Shown here in pieces: positions 27,115-36,862 of a DNA stretch of 64,000 nucleotides. This stretch comes from CAVTLG01 sp963735495 (GTDB taxonomy: Bacteria > Chloroflexota > Ktedonobacteria > Ktedonobacterales > Ktedonobacteraceae): contig CAVTLG010000006.1 in NCBI GenBank assembly GCA_963735495.1, positions 310,001-374,000 on the forward strand. The letters run 5' to 3'. How positions within the stretch are numbered: the first letter of the stretch is position 1; each line of letters opens with the position of its first letter. The notes under the pieces were generated by a model, which was given only the letters and a program-made list of their open reading frames with translations, searched no databases and had not been told where the DNA came from. The position numbers and the translations under genes were made by a program.

Positions 27115-28287
27115 TTAAAGGCGCTTCTGGTAGCGTCTCCAAAACAGCCAGAGTATACCCAACAAAAGTACTGCTGCTAGCAGTGGTAAGGCCATCAGCA
27201 GAGGGAGGTTGCTGAGTATTGCCGATGATGACTGTGTTGCCGTCTGCTGCGTGGTGGATATCGTGCTATTGGCAGGTGGATAGAGACCGGTGATGATGAA
27301 GTGGGGCGTTCCACCGACCAGGACGCTGGTGACGATGCTGCGTCCGGGGACATTGAGCATCGCTACCTGTCCATTGGAGAGCGCTACGAAGCCGAGTTGT
27401 CCGTCGCTGGTGATGGCAACGGACTGTGGAGAACCGCTCAGATGCAGTGTGCGCGCTGGCTCTGGCGCGGTTGCGCTTGTGCCTGCTGTGACCGGTGTCA
27501 GCACGTCCAACTGGTTGTGCCGCTGATCAGGTACATAGACCTCACCTGTGTTCGCGTCATAATCCATGGTGCCAAATTGTGCTTCACTGAGCAGCGTACG
27601 AAAGACTCGCCGTGTGTTCAGATCAACGGCAACGACAGTGCCCTGGCGCGTGGTCACATAAGCCGTAAAGCCACCGGGAATGCTGATATTTTGCGGTCCA
27701 CCAGCAATCGGTACAGTGCCGAGCAAGTGTCCATCGACCTCAAAGACGGTGAGCCCAGTGGTTCCGGTAATCCAGAGCTGGTTGGGGGTTGAAGGTGTGG
27801 CATTAGCCGCTGTGGCCGCAGTCACCGCCAGTCCATAGACGGGCTCATCGGTCTGGAAGGTCCGCTCAACTGCACAGGTCAATGGATTAAGCGCGCGCAC
27901 GCTGGTGTCTCCCTGGCCTGCTGCGTAGAGGACGGTTGAGTCTAGACTGAGCGCTAAATGTGAAGGTTGGCCTGGCAAGTTGGCTGTGCAGTGCGTCTGT
28001 CCTGTTTTCGCCGTAATCACTGCAACTCGTCCCAGTGTTGGTTGTGTGACGTATAGATATTGTCCATCCAGGCTCAACAGAATCGCACCTGGGTTGCCTG
28101 CTGCCGCTATTGTCCCGGTGACACGCCGTTGTGCGATATTGATGATGCTGATGCCCTGTGCAGTGCCTGCAACATAAGCAAGTTGAGGTGCCCCTCCATC
28201 CGCGTATGCTAGCGGGGAGCATAATCCTATAAATAATAGCAAGGTAATCGATGAACAAATATAGTAGCAATATATACGTGAGATCAT
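27115..28287 (-). CDS. Exported YVTN-type beta-propeller, C-terminally anchored
   Basis: 390 residues. A signal peptide (about 1-29, cleaved after AYA) is followed by seven-blade-style repeats (DGQYLYVTQPTLGRVAVI, DSTVLYAAGQGDTSVRALNP, DGQLGFVALSNGQVAMLNVP). A Thr/Ser-rich stalk and a final membrane segment (LLMALPLLAAVLLLGILWLF) with basic tail follow. It probably sits on the outer face of the membrane. It is convergent with the preceding propeller gene. Function unknown. Confidence 0.75.
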   Translation of the reverse strand: MISRIYCYYICSSITLLLFIGLCSPLAYADGGAPQLAYVAGTAQGISIINIAQRRVTGTIAAAGNPGAILLSLDGQYLYVTQPTLGRVAVITAKTGQTHCTANLPGQPSHLALSLDSTVLYAAGQGDTSVRALNPLTCAVERTFQTDEPVYGLAVTAATAANATPSTPNQLWITGTTGLTVFEVDGHLLGTVPIAGGPQNISIPGGFTAYVTTRQGTVVAVDLNTRRVFRTLLSEAQFGTMDYDANTGEVYVPDQRHNQLDVLTPVTAGTSATAPEPARTLHLSGSPQSVAITSDGQLGFVALSNGQVAMLNVPGRSIVTSVLVGGTPHFIITGLYPPANSTISTTQQTATQSSSAILSNLPLLMALPLLAAVLLLGILWLFWRRYQKRL

Positions 28288-28318
28288 GGTTATAATTTCC
28301 TTTCAATATATTTAGCAA

Positions 28319-28876
28319 ACCTGCTTACGGAAACATCTCAACTATTCCCATCCCAAAGTATATACTATATCAGGACATCAGGAACAGGAGGGTAGGAAGG
28401 GTTGCATACCTACACCATCATATCATCATACCATCGTATTATATGCCCATTGCAAATGTTTCGTTTTTATGGTAAACTAGCATTTAGGTTCAGGACCGTC
28501 ACATTGAGTGACAGTGATATTTTTTATTTTAGCTATTTTTCTAAGCACTTCAACTGGTAGTATAGTTTTACTATGATCTCATTGCGAGACCAGTTTGCTC
28601 CACCTATGATGGTGGAGAATACCTTCGCATCCTTATCTTTATGTCTGGTACCCTCATCGAAGGTAGTCTTGTTCTTGCATGAAACTCTGCCCTGATCTTT
28701 TCTGACTATTGATTGAGTGAAGATTTCAGGAAATTGAGGAGTTTCTCATCGCAATGGATGTCTGTGTCATGATCGCTCAACAAAAAAAGCACCCTTAGTG
28801 CAGCAGTAGTGTTGCGATCATTGGTAGATAGAAGTGTACTGTCACGTCTATCGGCTTTTACCTCGCACTCGCAGAC
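28319..28876. other. Long leader region before the oxidase cluster
   Basis: About 560 bases without a gene. TTGCGA, 17 bases, TGTACT near 28814-28842 is a weak promoter candidate for the cupredoxin gene. Nothing else is clear. Confidence 0.3.
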
Positions 28877-28889
28877 AAGGAGGACTGCA

Positions 28890-29591
28890 TTGAAACAGCA
28901 TTCATCGGTCTTAATTATCGGCATCGTAGCATCGATCATCTTAGGTTTTGGTGTTGTAACCGGAATCGCAGTGGGTCTTCGCTCTATCACAGGACTGGGG
29001 TACGAACCCGATGTGTATAAAGCGAAGATAATGAGCCCCGGCGCGGCAACACTCTCAATCTCCACCTTTCCCGACAGTCACGTATGCCACGCAACCGAAG
29101 GAGAGCCGCAAATCGACTGGGTGACATATTGCCCATCGACAAGCTTTGAGGTTCCTCCGAACAGCACAATCACCGTCGTGATCAGCAACTACGATGGTGC
29201 AACGACCCTGGTCAACAATTTTTTTCGCCAGGTGCAAGGCACGATTGGTGATGTCGAACTGGTCAACAACAAGCCCGTGAGCGAAGTTGACGCCTCAGAT
29301 GTAGCCCACACGTTTGATCTGCAATCGACGCCTGATTCTGCTTATCCACTGTACGTCAGTGTGCCGCTTGTTGGGGTCGCAGATAATGCTCCCACACCCG
29401 TAACTATTGCTGGCAACAGTTATCCGAAGCCCAACATCATCACTTTCCAGTTCCATACAGGACCTCCCGGGACTTATGTCTGGCATTGCTATGACCCTTG
29501 TGGGGCAGATCGTGATCCCCCCTTTGGTTTTACCGGAGCGATGTCTACCACCGGGTATATGGCTGGAACGATGAAAGTCGCAAGTTATTAA
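28890..29591 (+). CDS. Membrane-anchored cupredoxin
   Basis: About 233 residues from a TTG at 28890, chosen because AAGGAGG lies six bases before it. One membrane segment (VLIIGIVASIILGFGVVTG, about 7-27) is followed by a blue-copper-like fold: a His in DVAHTFDL and the C-terminal ligand loop YVWHCYDPCG with Met in GAMSTTGYMAGTM. This recalls sulfocyanin-type electron carriers. It lies ten bases before subunit II, so it is probably the direct electron donor to the oxidase. Confidence 0.75.
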   Translation: MKQHSSVLIIGIVASIILGFGVVTGIAVGLRSITGLGYEPDVYKAKIMSPGAATLSISTFPDSHVCHATEGEPQIDWVTYCPSTSFEVPPNSTITVVISNYDGATTLVNNFFRQVQGTIGDVELVNNKPVSEVDASDVAHTFDLQSTPDSAYPLYVSVPLVGVADNAPTPVTIAGNSYPKPNIITFQFHTGPPGTYVWHCYDPCGADRDPPFGFTGAMSTTGYMAGTMKVASY

Positions 29592-29601
29592 GGGGGGCAA
29601 G

Positions 29602-30381
29602 ATGTCTGATGCCAATGTCAATGGAAATCCTGCTAGTCCTTCACCAGCACGGCAACCGCGCCATCTGCGTCGTGCTCTGATTCTCTGGGCAGTGCTCTCT
29701 GTGATTGGGATTGTGCTAGTGATTACGCTGGCTCAATTTGTGCTTCCAGTATCGGCCAGCGGGCTTGATGACGCTGATAACTTTACGCTGGTGGTTTTAA
29801 CCGTCCTGTCTGTACCGGTAGCCTTTTTCGTCTTCGTCTTTCTCGGCTACAGTCTATTCGCATTCAGGACGCAGGGTAGACCCACCGAGGATGGCGTTCC
29901 CTTACAGCCCAGGCCACTGCTGCAAATTGGTTGGTTGGGAATCACAAGTGCTCTGTGTCTTTTTCTGGTCATCTGGGGCTTGTTTGCCTTCTACCAGGAA
30001 ACTACTGCCGCTGCCTCTAATACTCTCGTTGTCCAGGTAACTGGACAACAGTGGATGTGGACCTTCAACTATCCGCAGTATAACGCGTCTAGCAGTGGTG
30101 CTCAGGTCATGGAGTTGCCAGTCAATCGTCCGGTGCAGTTCAATGTCACCTCGGAAGATGTGCTGCATGGCTTTGCCATCCGTGCACTCGGGGTACGCGT
30201 AGACGCTAATCCCGGAGAAGTGACCAGCACCGCAGTTGTGACCCCAACACGCATCGGAGATTATACCGTGGTCTGCGTGGAATTGTGCGGACTCTATCAT
30301 TCCTATATGTGGGAAGCGGTGAATGTGGTCAGTGATTCGGATTTCAATGCCTGGATAACAAGCCAAGGAGGACACTTATGA
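29602..30381 (+). CDS. ctaC: Cytochrome c oxidase subunit II
   Basis: 259 residues. AGGGGGG precedes the ATG. About three membrane segments (30-55, 68-95, 110-132) instead of the usual two, then the CuA domain with QQWMWTFNYP, DVLHGFAI and the ligand cluster CVELCGLYHSYMW (Cys, Glu, Cys, His, Met all present). There is no fused cytochrome c domain, consistent with an external copper-protein donor. Its TGA overlaps the subunit I ATG (ATGA). Confidence 0.93.
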   Translation: MSDANVNGNPASPSPARQPRHLRRALILWAVLSVIGIVLVITLAQFVLPVSASGLDDADNFTLVVLTVLSVPVAFFVFVFLGYSLFAFRTQGRPTEDGVPLQPRPLLQIGWLGITSALCLFLVIWGLFAFYQETTAAASNTLVVQVTGQQWMWTFNYPQYNASSSGAQVMELPVNRPVQFNVTSEDVLHGFAIRALGVRVDANPGEVTSTAVVTPTRIGDYTVVCVELCGLYHSYMWEAVNVVSDSDFNAWITSQGGHL

Positions 30382-32261
30382 CCGAAACCAGACGCACGAG
30401 TCTCATACGAACGCTATTTCCCAGTGTGCTTTCTGGGATCGTACTCGGTGTGATAGGCGCTATCGTAGCGGGTGTAATCGTGGCACATTTTGTGCAGGAC
30501 AACGCCGACGCAACGGTCGTAGCTGTCTACACCGGCTGGACGATCTTCTTTTTTATCGGCGTTGGAGCCTTCAACGGTGTCTGGAAGTGGGGGTTTGATC
30601 GCCGAGATCCCACACCGGCTGAAGATCTGGCGCTGGCAGGCAAGGATCAGGGTCTCTGGCGCTACTTTCGCTATACCACCGATCACAAAGTTGTCGGCAT
30701 GCAATATCTGGCGACTGTGCTGGTCATTTTCTTCTTGGGTTCCATGGGAGCCTTCATGATTCGGCTGGAGCAATCAGTACCAGGCGCAATTTTCTTTAAT
30801 CCTGCCACCTATAACACTATTGTGGGTATGCACGGTATACTGATGATCGCTGCTACCATCATCATGATTAGCGGCCCTTTCGGTAACTTCGTGTTGCCCA
30901 TTATGATTGGTGCGCGTGATATGGCGTTTCCGCGCCTCAACGCGCTGAGCTACTGGCTGCTTTTCTCGGTCATTCCGGTCTTCTTTTCCACACTGGCGCT
31001 TGGCGGTTTTCCGACAGGCTGGACGGGTTATGCCCCTCTGTCTGTGCAGGAATTAACGCCTGGCATGGATGCTTACTGTTTCACCCTCATCATCTTTGCT
31101 ATCTCAACTACCGTTGCGGCCATGAATATCGTCACGACCGTGCTGATCATGCGCACGAAGGGTATGACCTGGGGGCGACTGCCGGTCTTTGTCTGGGGGG
31201 TGCTGCTCTCGGTGGTGCTGGGTTTGACCGCATTCCCTTCGTTCCTGATGTCTCAGGTGATGGTCTTGACAGACCGGGTCTTCGAGACATCCTTCTTTGT
31301 CGCGGCCTATGGCGGTAGTAACTGGCTGTATGAGCACCTGTTCTGGTTCATGGGACACCCTGAGGTTTATGTAATTGCACTGCCATCGATGGCGGCGGCA
31401 GCCGAGATAACTGCGGTTTTTGCCCGTAAGCCGGTATTTGGCTATCGCATGCTGGTTGGCAGCCTGGTCAGTATTACCATACTGAGTGTGCTTGTGTGGG
31501 GACACCACCTCTATACAAGCGGGTCGGAAGGCGCGTTGGATGGCCCTTACATGCTGGATACCGAACTAATCTCTATTCCCACTGGTCTCTTCTTCCTGGT
31601 GCTTGTGGGTACGCTCTGGCGTGGCAAGATCTGGGTCACGGTCCCACTGCTGTTCGTCGTGGGCATGCTCGTAAACTTTGTCATTGGAGGCATTACCGGC
31701 ATCTACCTGGCGGATCTGCCGACTGATGAGATTTTGCATGGCGGTATGTTTGTCACCGCGCACTTCCATTTCACGCTCGTTGGCAGCATGGTCTTCGGGT
31801 TTTTCGCCGCCTTCTACTATTGGTTCCCCAAAATGGTGGGGCGTCGACTCAATCCAGCGCTCGGCAAGCTGCATTTCTGGCTGTTTGAGGTCGGCTTTGT
31901 GGGCACATTCGCGGCACTTTTCTATGCGGGCCTGCAGGGTGAACCCCGTTGGTCGGCTAATGTTGCACCTCCATTTGCCACCGCCAATTTGATCGCCAGT
32001 TTGTTTGCTATCCTGATTGCCGCCTCTGTGTTTGTCCTCGTCTACAACGTGGTGACTGCCGTGGCGCGCGGTGAGGTGGCTGAGGCCAATGAGTGGGGGG
32101 CCAAGACACTTGAGTGGGCCGTGCCAACGCCGGTACCTCTGGAGAATTTTGAGGACCTGCCCGAGATAAAATCATTGCCCTATGACTACGGTGTGGCTCC
32201 ATCTCAAAATGGCAGTGGTAGTGCCGTGGAAGCGCCTCTACAGCCGCAGGCAGAGAGTTGA
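30378..32261 (+). CDS. ctaD: Cytochrome c oxidase subunit I (A-family)
   Basis: 627 residues with about 14 membrane segments. Heme a ligand in GMHGILMI, the cross-linked His-Tyr motif with D-channel Glu in FMGHPEVYVIALP, CuB histidines in VWGHHLYTSG and heme ligands in TAHFHFTLVG. The Glu of GHPEVY places it in type A. It pumps protons while reducing oxygen to water. Translationally coupled to subunit II. Confidence 0.96.
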   Translation: MTETRRTSLIRTLFPSVLSGIVLGVIGAIVAGVIVAHFVQDNADATVVAVYTGWTIFFFIGVGAFNGVWKWGFDRRDPTPAEDLALAGKDQGLWRYFRYTTDHKVVGMQYLATVLVIFFLGSMGAFMIRLEQSVPGAIFFNPATYNTIVGMHGILMIAATIIMISGPFGNFVLPIMIGARDMAFPRLNALSYWLLFSVIPVFFSTLALGGFPTGWTGYAPLSVQELTPGMDAYCFTLIIFAISTTVAAMNIVTTVLIMRTKGMTWGRLPVFVWGVLLSVVLGLTAFPSFLMSQVMVLTDRVFETSFFVAAYGGSNWLYEHLFWFMGHPEVYVIALPSMAAAAEITAVFARKPVFGYRMLVGSLVSITILSVLVWGHHLYTSGSEGALDGPYMLDTELISIPTGLFFLVLVGTLWRGKIWVTVPLLFVVGMLVNFVIGGITGIYLADLPTDEILHGGMFVTAHFHFTLVGSMVFGFFAAFYYWFPKMVGRRLNPALGKLHFWLFEVGFVGTFAALFYAGLQGEPRWSANVAPPFATANLIASLFAILIAASVFVLVYNVVTAVARGEVAEANEWGAKTLEWAVPTPVPLENFEDLPEIKSLPYDYGVAPSQNGSGSAVEAPLQPQAES

Positions 32262-32282
32262 TAGCACTGGAGGAGATATACG

Positions 32283-32882
32283 ATGAGTACATCCTTAGAG
32301 CAAGTACACACAGAGCATGGACTTGCGCCACAGGTGCAGGTCGCGCGTGCACGCATAGGCGTGCTCATGCTTATGCTGTCGGACGCTTTGTCGGTCATCG
32401 CCGTCCTGGCCGGGGGTGGTTATCTGAGCGCCATGAATACGGAGGGCCAGTTTAGGATTGCTGGCGATAAAGCTCCCACCTTTCTGCCGGGACTCCTGGT
32501 CGCCATTGTTCTGCTGCTCAGCGGATTTGTCTACTACTGGTGGGAGCGTAGTGCGCGTAAGAGCGGTGGGGGCGGTCCACTCATTCTGGTGGTTTTAGCC
32601 TGGGTGCTCATGATCGGGGCGCTGGTGGGTCAAATCTGGATTGGCCAGACGCTGGGCTATGCTGAGCCTTTCCAGGCCTATCAGAGTGTGATCCTGCTGC
32701 TGACCTGGTATACAGCGGTTCACCTCCTGCTGGCAGCAATTATTGGTCTCTTGCTTGTGGGACGGGTGATACGTGGCAGGATTGCCGGGCATGATTACAT
32801 CGTCGAGGTTACTGGCTACTGGTGGTATTACACGGTGATTGCCTCCCTGCTCATGTGGGTGTTCATTTTGCTGTTTCATTGA
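32283..32882 (+). CDS. ctaE: Cytochrome c oxidase subunit III
   Basis: 199 residues with five membrane segments, the short five-helix form. The N-terminus VQVARARIGVLMLMLSDALS and the end VTGYWWYYTVIASLLMW match the family (helices III-VII). GGAGGAGATATACG precedes the ATG. It stabilises subunit I. Confidence 0.88.
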   Translation: MSTSLEQVHTEHGLAPQVQVARARIGVLMLMLSDALSVIAVLAGGGYLSAMNTEGQFRIAGDKAPTFLPGLLVAIVLLLSGFVYYWWERSARKSGGGGPLILVVLAWVLMIGALVGQIWIGQTLGYAEPFQAYQSVILLLTWYTAVHLLLAAIIGLLLVGRVIRGRIAGHDYIVEVTGYWWYYTVIASLLMWVFILLFH

Positions 32883-32953
32883 CACGCTTGAAAAACGGGT
32901 GCTTTCTGGCTCGTTCACAGTAACACAAATTGACTGGTACGCGGAGGTGCCTG

Positions 32954-33940
32954 GTGAACATCTGGGTTGATGTAAATGGGTGGCCAGTTCCACCCATCAT
33001 GCTCTTGGGATGTCTGGTCGCCGAAATTCTGTACTTTCGGGGATGGTGTCTACTCATCAAAGGAGCACAGGCTAAACAAACTGCCAGGACCATGGCTGTC
33101 TCTAGTTCTGCCATCGGCGCATATCAGTGGAACAGTTGGTTCTGGCGCGGCACCTTCTTTCTCGGTGCGACCTTTGCCTTGCTTGTTGCAAGTTGTGCCC
33201 CTATCGACATACTATCCAGCAAGCTGTTCTGGGTCCACATGATCCAGCATTTGCTCCTGCTGCTCGTTGTGGCCCCGCTCTTCGTGGCGGCTGCCCCGCT
33301 CCTGCCATTCTGGCTGGGATTACCGCGCTGGGGTCGCAGGTTCATAAAAACAGCGGTAAAGGTAAGTGCCAGGCGTACCTTTTATCACGGAATGCAGTGG
33401 TTATCGCAGCAACCGATTATTGCATGCGTGCTCTTGCTTGTCGGTACCTGGGTGTGGCACTGGCCCCCGCTCTATGATCTTGCCTTGACAAACAGCGCTA
33501 TCCACGATTGGTGTGAGCATACGACCTTTCTCATCGCAAGCATGTTTTTTTGGGCGCAGGTGATCCCATCGCCACCGCTCCACCTGCGTCTGGGTTATCT
33601 TGGGCGCATGGGTTGCGTGGGGTTCGCGATAGCGCAAAATGTGGTCCTGGCAGCGTTGATCGGCCTGAATCCGGTGCCTCTCTATGCTTATGCGCACCTG
33701 GTCACTGCACCGGGAGGATTTTCGGCGCTGCAAGATCAGCAATTTGGCGCAGGTATTATGTGGACATTTGGTGATCTCCCTTTCGGAATAGCTTTTAGTA
33801 TTCTTTTGCATCGGTGGTTGGTCTCGCAATCGGACGATGCCAGTAGCGCGCCACAACCACTCCACGCCACAGAAAGGTACATGCTGGAAAAAACTGAGAG
33901 CGTGGATGCTCTCACGTCCGTATCTGGTGAAAGGAGATGA
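32954..33940 (+). CDS. ctaG: CtaG-type oxidase assembly membrane protein
   Basis: About 328 residues from a GTG at 32954, favoured because GGAGGT is five bases upstream. Seven or so membrane segments; family signatures KLFWVHMIQHLLLLLVVAPL and WHWPPLYDLAL. The caa3_CtaG family assists CuB insertion in caa3/aa3 oxidases. It overlaps the next gene (ATGA). Confidence 0.85.
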   Translation: MNIWVDVNGWPVPPIMLLGCLVAEILYFRGWCLLIKGAQAKQTARTMAVSSSAIGAYQWNSWFWRGTFFLGATFALLVASCAPIDILSSKLFWVHMIQHLLLLLVVAPLFVAAAPLLPFWLGLPRWGRRFIKTAVKVSARRTFYHGMQWLSQQPIIACVLLLVGTWVWHWPPLYDLALTNSAIHDWCEHTTFLIASMFFWAQVIPSPPLHLRLGYLGRMGCVGFAIAQNVVLAALIGLNPVPLYAYAHLVTAPGGFSALQDQQFGAGIMWTFGDLPFGIAFSILLHRWLVSQSDDASSAPQPLHATERYMLEKTESVDALTSVSGERR

Positions 33941-34626
33941 CTATGTTGCAGCCAGATGGTTTGCAGAAACTGGCTCGAATTGTCTTTATTGCCACTTCAA
34001 TCCTCGTGGTCCTGGCCGGAACTATCTGGGGTATCAGGCTTTTCACTGTGCTGCATCAAAACCAGGAGGACGCACAGGCGGCTAATGCTGCAATTACCGG
34101 TTTCCCTTTGTCAGGCAAGACCGCGCCTGACGTCAAGCTCGTTGACCAGTTTGGTCGAACGGTCACGCTCTCCTCTTTGCACGGGCACGAAGTCGTGCTG
34201 GCCTTTATCGATGCACGCTGCACGACCCTGTGTCCATTGACTGCTGAGATTATGTATAACGCCAGGACGCAGTTGAAGTCCTCTGCTGCCAGCCAGGTTA
34301 TGCTGGTGGCCATCAATGCCAATCCTGTCGCAACCGGTGTAGGGGTGGTGCAGGCCTGGTCCATTGAGCATGGCATGTTGCATCAGTGGTTATTTCTCAC
34401 CGGTTCAGCCAAACAACTGCAGTCTGTGTACCGCCTGTACGAAGTGTATGATCAGGTCTCAAATGGGCAAGTGGTGCATGATCCATCGATGTATATCATA
34501 GATGCCAGTGGACATGAGCGGCTCTTCTTCGAGACACTTGACTCAAATAGCAAGGCTGATCTGAGTAGTGAAGAACTCGGGCTGGTCGCTGGCATGCAGC
34601 AGTGGTTGCCGCAGCAGAGTAATTAG
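33937..34626 (+). CDS. Sco1/SenC copper chaperone
   Basis: 229 residues. N-terminal membrane anchor (about 12-34), then a thioredoxin fold with the copper-binding CTTLCPL motif and the distal His in VVHDPSMYII. Sco proteins load CuA in subunit II. All metal ligands are present. It overlaps ctaG by four bases. Confidence 0.9.
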   Translation: MTMLQPDGLQKLARIVFIATSILVVLAGTIWGIRLFTVLHQNQEDAQAANAAITGFPLSGKTAPDVKLVDQFGRTVTLSSLHGHEVVLAFIDARCTTLCPLTAEIMYNARTQLKSSAASQVMLVAINANPVATGVGVVQAWSIEHGMLHQWLFLTGSAKQLQSVYRLYEVYDQVSNGQVVHDPSMYIIDASGHERLFFETLDSNSKADLSSEELGLVAGMQQWLPQQSN

Positions 34627-34740
34627 TTAAGGAAGGCTGCCCGGAAGGCGCACGTTTCGGTGCATAAGTGCTTTTGATGGATCTCATGCTGTGCGGACAA
34701 CTGTAAAGCGTCTGGAATTGTTGACGAGGAACTCTGCCTT

Positions 34741-35679
34741 ATGAAATTATTGGGTCGAACTACCTGGGTATCAGGTGGCTTTCCATATTTTCCCGGCGTG
34801 TCTATTAAGAGCATACGCCAGGCCATTCCTGGTTATATCAATCTGATGAAGCCGCATGTCACGGTGCTGCTGCTTGGCACAACCGTGGCGGCGATGGCCA
34901 TTGCCAGGCAAGGCTTGCCACCACTCGGTCTCGTACTGGCGACGCTCCTGGGCGGTGCTCTGGCCGCTGGCAGCGCGAATTGCATTAATTGTTACATTGA
35001 TCGTGATATCGACCAACTGATGGGGCGTACACAGCGCCGCTCGTTGCCTTCTGGTCGCGTGCAGCCGCAGCAGGCGCTTATCTTCGGTATCATGTTAGGC
35101 GTAGGAGCTTTCATTATCCTGACCTTATTCGTCAACCTGCTGAGCGCGTTGCTGGCATGCTCGGCTATTTTCTTCTACGTCTTCATCTACACGTTATGGC
35201 TGAAGCGTACGACACCTCAGAACATCGTGATCGGCGGTGCTGCTGGCGCAGTTCCCGTACTGGTTGGTTGGGCGGCAGTGACAAACAGCATCTCACTACC
35301 GGCTATCTGGCTCTTCGCTATCATCTTCTACTGGACGCCTCCGCACTTCTGGTCGCTCTCGCTGCTGATCCAGAAAGATTATGAGAAGGCGAATATACCC
35401 ATGATGCCTGTGGTACAGGGCGAGCGTGAGACGCGCAAGCAGATTTTCCTCTACTCGCTGTTGCTGCTAGCTACAACGCTGATGTTGTTTGTCATGCATG
35501 TCATGGGTTACTTCTACCTGTGCTGGGCGTTGCTCCTGGGCGGCATACTGGTCTATATGTCGGTGCGCCAACTGCGTGATCCAACAAAGAAATGGTCGCG
35601 CACACTTTTCTGGTATTCAAACTGCTACCTGGCATTGATCTTTGCGGTCATGGTGCTCGACCGCGTCATTCGTTGGTGA
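34741..35679 (+). CDS. ctaB: Protoheme IX farnesyltransferase (heme O synthase)
   Basis: 312 residues. UbiA-type prenyltransferase with about eight membrane segments, the substrate-binding NCYIDRDIDQLM and the second acidic loop YWTPPHFWSLSLL. It makes heme O, the precursor of heme A, for the oxidase upstream. No heme A synthase gene is seen in the window. It lies 115 bases after the Sco gene. Confidence 0.92.
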   Translation: MKLLGRTTWVSGGFPYFPGVSIKSIRQAIPGYINLMKPHVTVLLLGTTVAAMAIARQGLPPLGLVLATLLGGALAAGSANCINCYIDRDIDQLMGRTQRRSLPSGRVQPQQALIFGIMLGVGAFIILTLFVNLLSALLACSAIFFYVFIYTLWLKRTTPQNIVIGGAAGAVPVLVGWAAVTNSISLPAIWLFAIIFYWTPPHFWSLSLLIQKDYEKANIPMMPVVQGERETRKQIFLYSLLLLATTLMLFVMHVMGYFYLCWALLLGGILVYMSVRQLRDPTKKWSRTLFWYSNCYLALIFAVMVLDRVIRW

Positions 35680-35838
35680 ATGATGGCGCACATGCGAACG
35701 CCCAGGTGACATAGTCCCCGCTGCATTGTACACGCACGGTAGGTGAGAAGACCATCTATGAGCATAGTTGAGACGCATGGTGGTCTTCTATTGGAAACAG
35801 TCGCCTTGCTGTGTATTTCCATGGAAGGATCTTGCCAT

Positions 35839-36489
35839 ATGGAAGGTGAGAGTGTAACACCGAACATGCTCCAGACGCTGCCGTCAGTTGTTGTGGCAAA
35901 ACGCTCACGCAGGCGTCGCATCACAACCTTTATTGTGGTAAGTATCGTGAATGTCGCTTTGCTCGTGCTGATTGGGACGCTGCTGCTAACACCTGCTCAG
36001 AAGCAGAGTCAGCCGGGCACGAGCAGCAGTAGCGCAGCCAGTCTGGGGGATATCAACAGTCCTCTGATCGGGCAGTCAGCGCCCAATTTCACGCTGCCAG
36101 TACTCGGTGCCAGTTCTGCGACACTCCAGTTAGCAGATTTCAAGGGGCAACCTGTCATCCTGAATTTCTGGGCATCCTGGTGCACTCCTTGCAATGGCGA
36201 AGCAGCTTTCTTGCATAAGTCGTGGCCTGGCCTGAAGTCACAGGGCATTGTTTTTATTGGTATCGATGGCTCAGAAAAGGCCAGTAATGCGCTCAAGTTT
36301 CTGCAAAAGTACGCTATTGTCTATCCTAATGTGCAAGATACGCTCAATAGCGCGACCGCTATCGACTATGGGGTGACAGGTTTGCCAGAGACGATCTTTA
36401 TTAACCGTAGGGGTATTGTCGTGGCAAAATGGGTTTCTGTGCTCAATCAGCAGGGCTTACAACTTGAAGTGGCGAAGCTTGCACACTAG
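35839..36489 (+). CDS. TlpA/ResA-like thiol-disulfide oxidoreductase
   Basis: About 216 residues from the ATG at 35839 (AAGGA nine bases upstream). Membrane anchor at about 25-50, Ser-rich linker, then a thioredoxin fold with ILNFWASWCTPCNGEA (active CxxC) and cis-Pro in VTGLPETIFI. Such proteins reduce cysteines of cytochrome c or Sco/CuA sites, fitting the end of an oxidase cluster. Confidence 0.88.
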   Translation: MEGESVTPNMLQTLPSVVVAKRSRRRRITTFIVVSIVNVALLVLIGTLLLTPAQKQSQPGTSSSSAASLGDINSPLIGQSAPNFTLPVLGASSATLQLADFKGQPVILNFWASWCTPCNGEAAFLHKSWPGLKSQGIVFIGIDGSEKASNALKFLQKYAIVYPNVQDTLNSATAIDYGVTGLPETIFINRRGIVVAKWVSVLNQQGLQLEVAKLAH

Positions 36490-36862
36490 CTAGGATGCTG
36501 GATCGTCTCATCTCTTTTTGATGCTCGAAGTGTCCCTATTATCCCCTCGTTTTTGGGGTAGCGAATGGCTACACTCAGAAATAAGGAGGATGCACATACT
36601 GCGGAGAACAGGGCATTTCCGATATTTTGCGCGGCATTCAAGGTCGCTACGTCTGCCACAACTCTTGCTCTCTGTCTGTCTCAGTATCCTCAAGCAGGTC
36701 AAGTGAAAAAAGGACTCCTGCCGCCTCTTCTAGCGAAAAAGTATAGACACAAAATCCTAACAGGTCAAGTGAAGATGCATCAGGGGAAATGTAGCTCCTA
36801 TATCGGCCAGATCGGGAAACCGGCGATATGGCGAGAGAAAGCAGCTAGAAAGGATTTCCAGG
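36490..36862. other. Gap before the glucanase gene
   Basis: 373 bases. Overlapping frames here lack convincing start sites and composition. A small CCCC...GGGG stem near 36545 is too weak to call a terminator. Nothing else supported. Confidence 0.4.
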
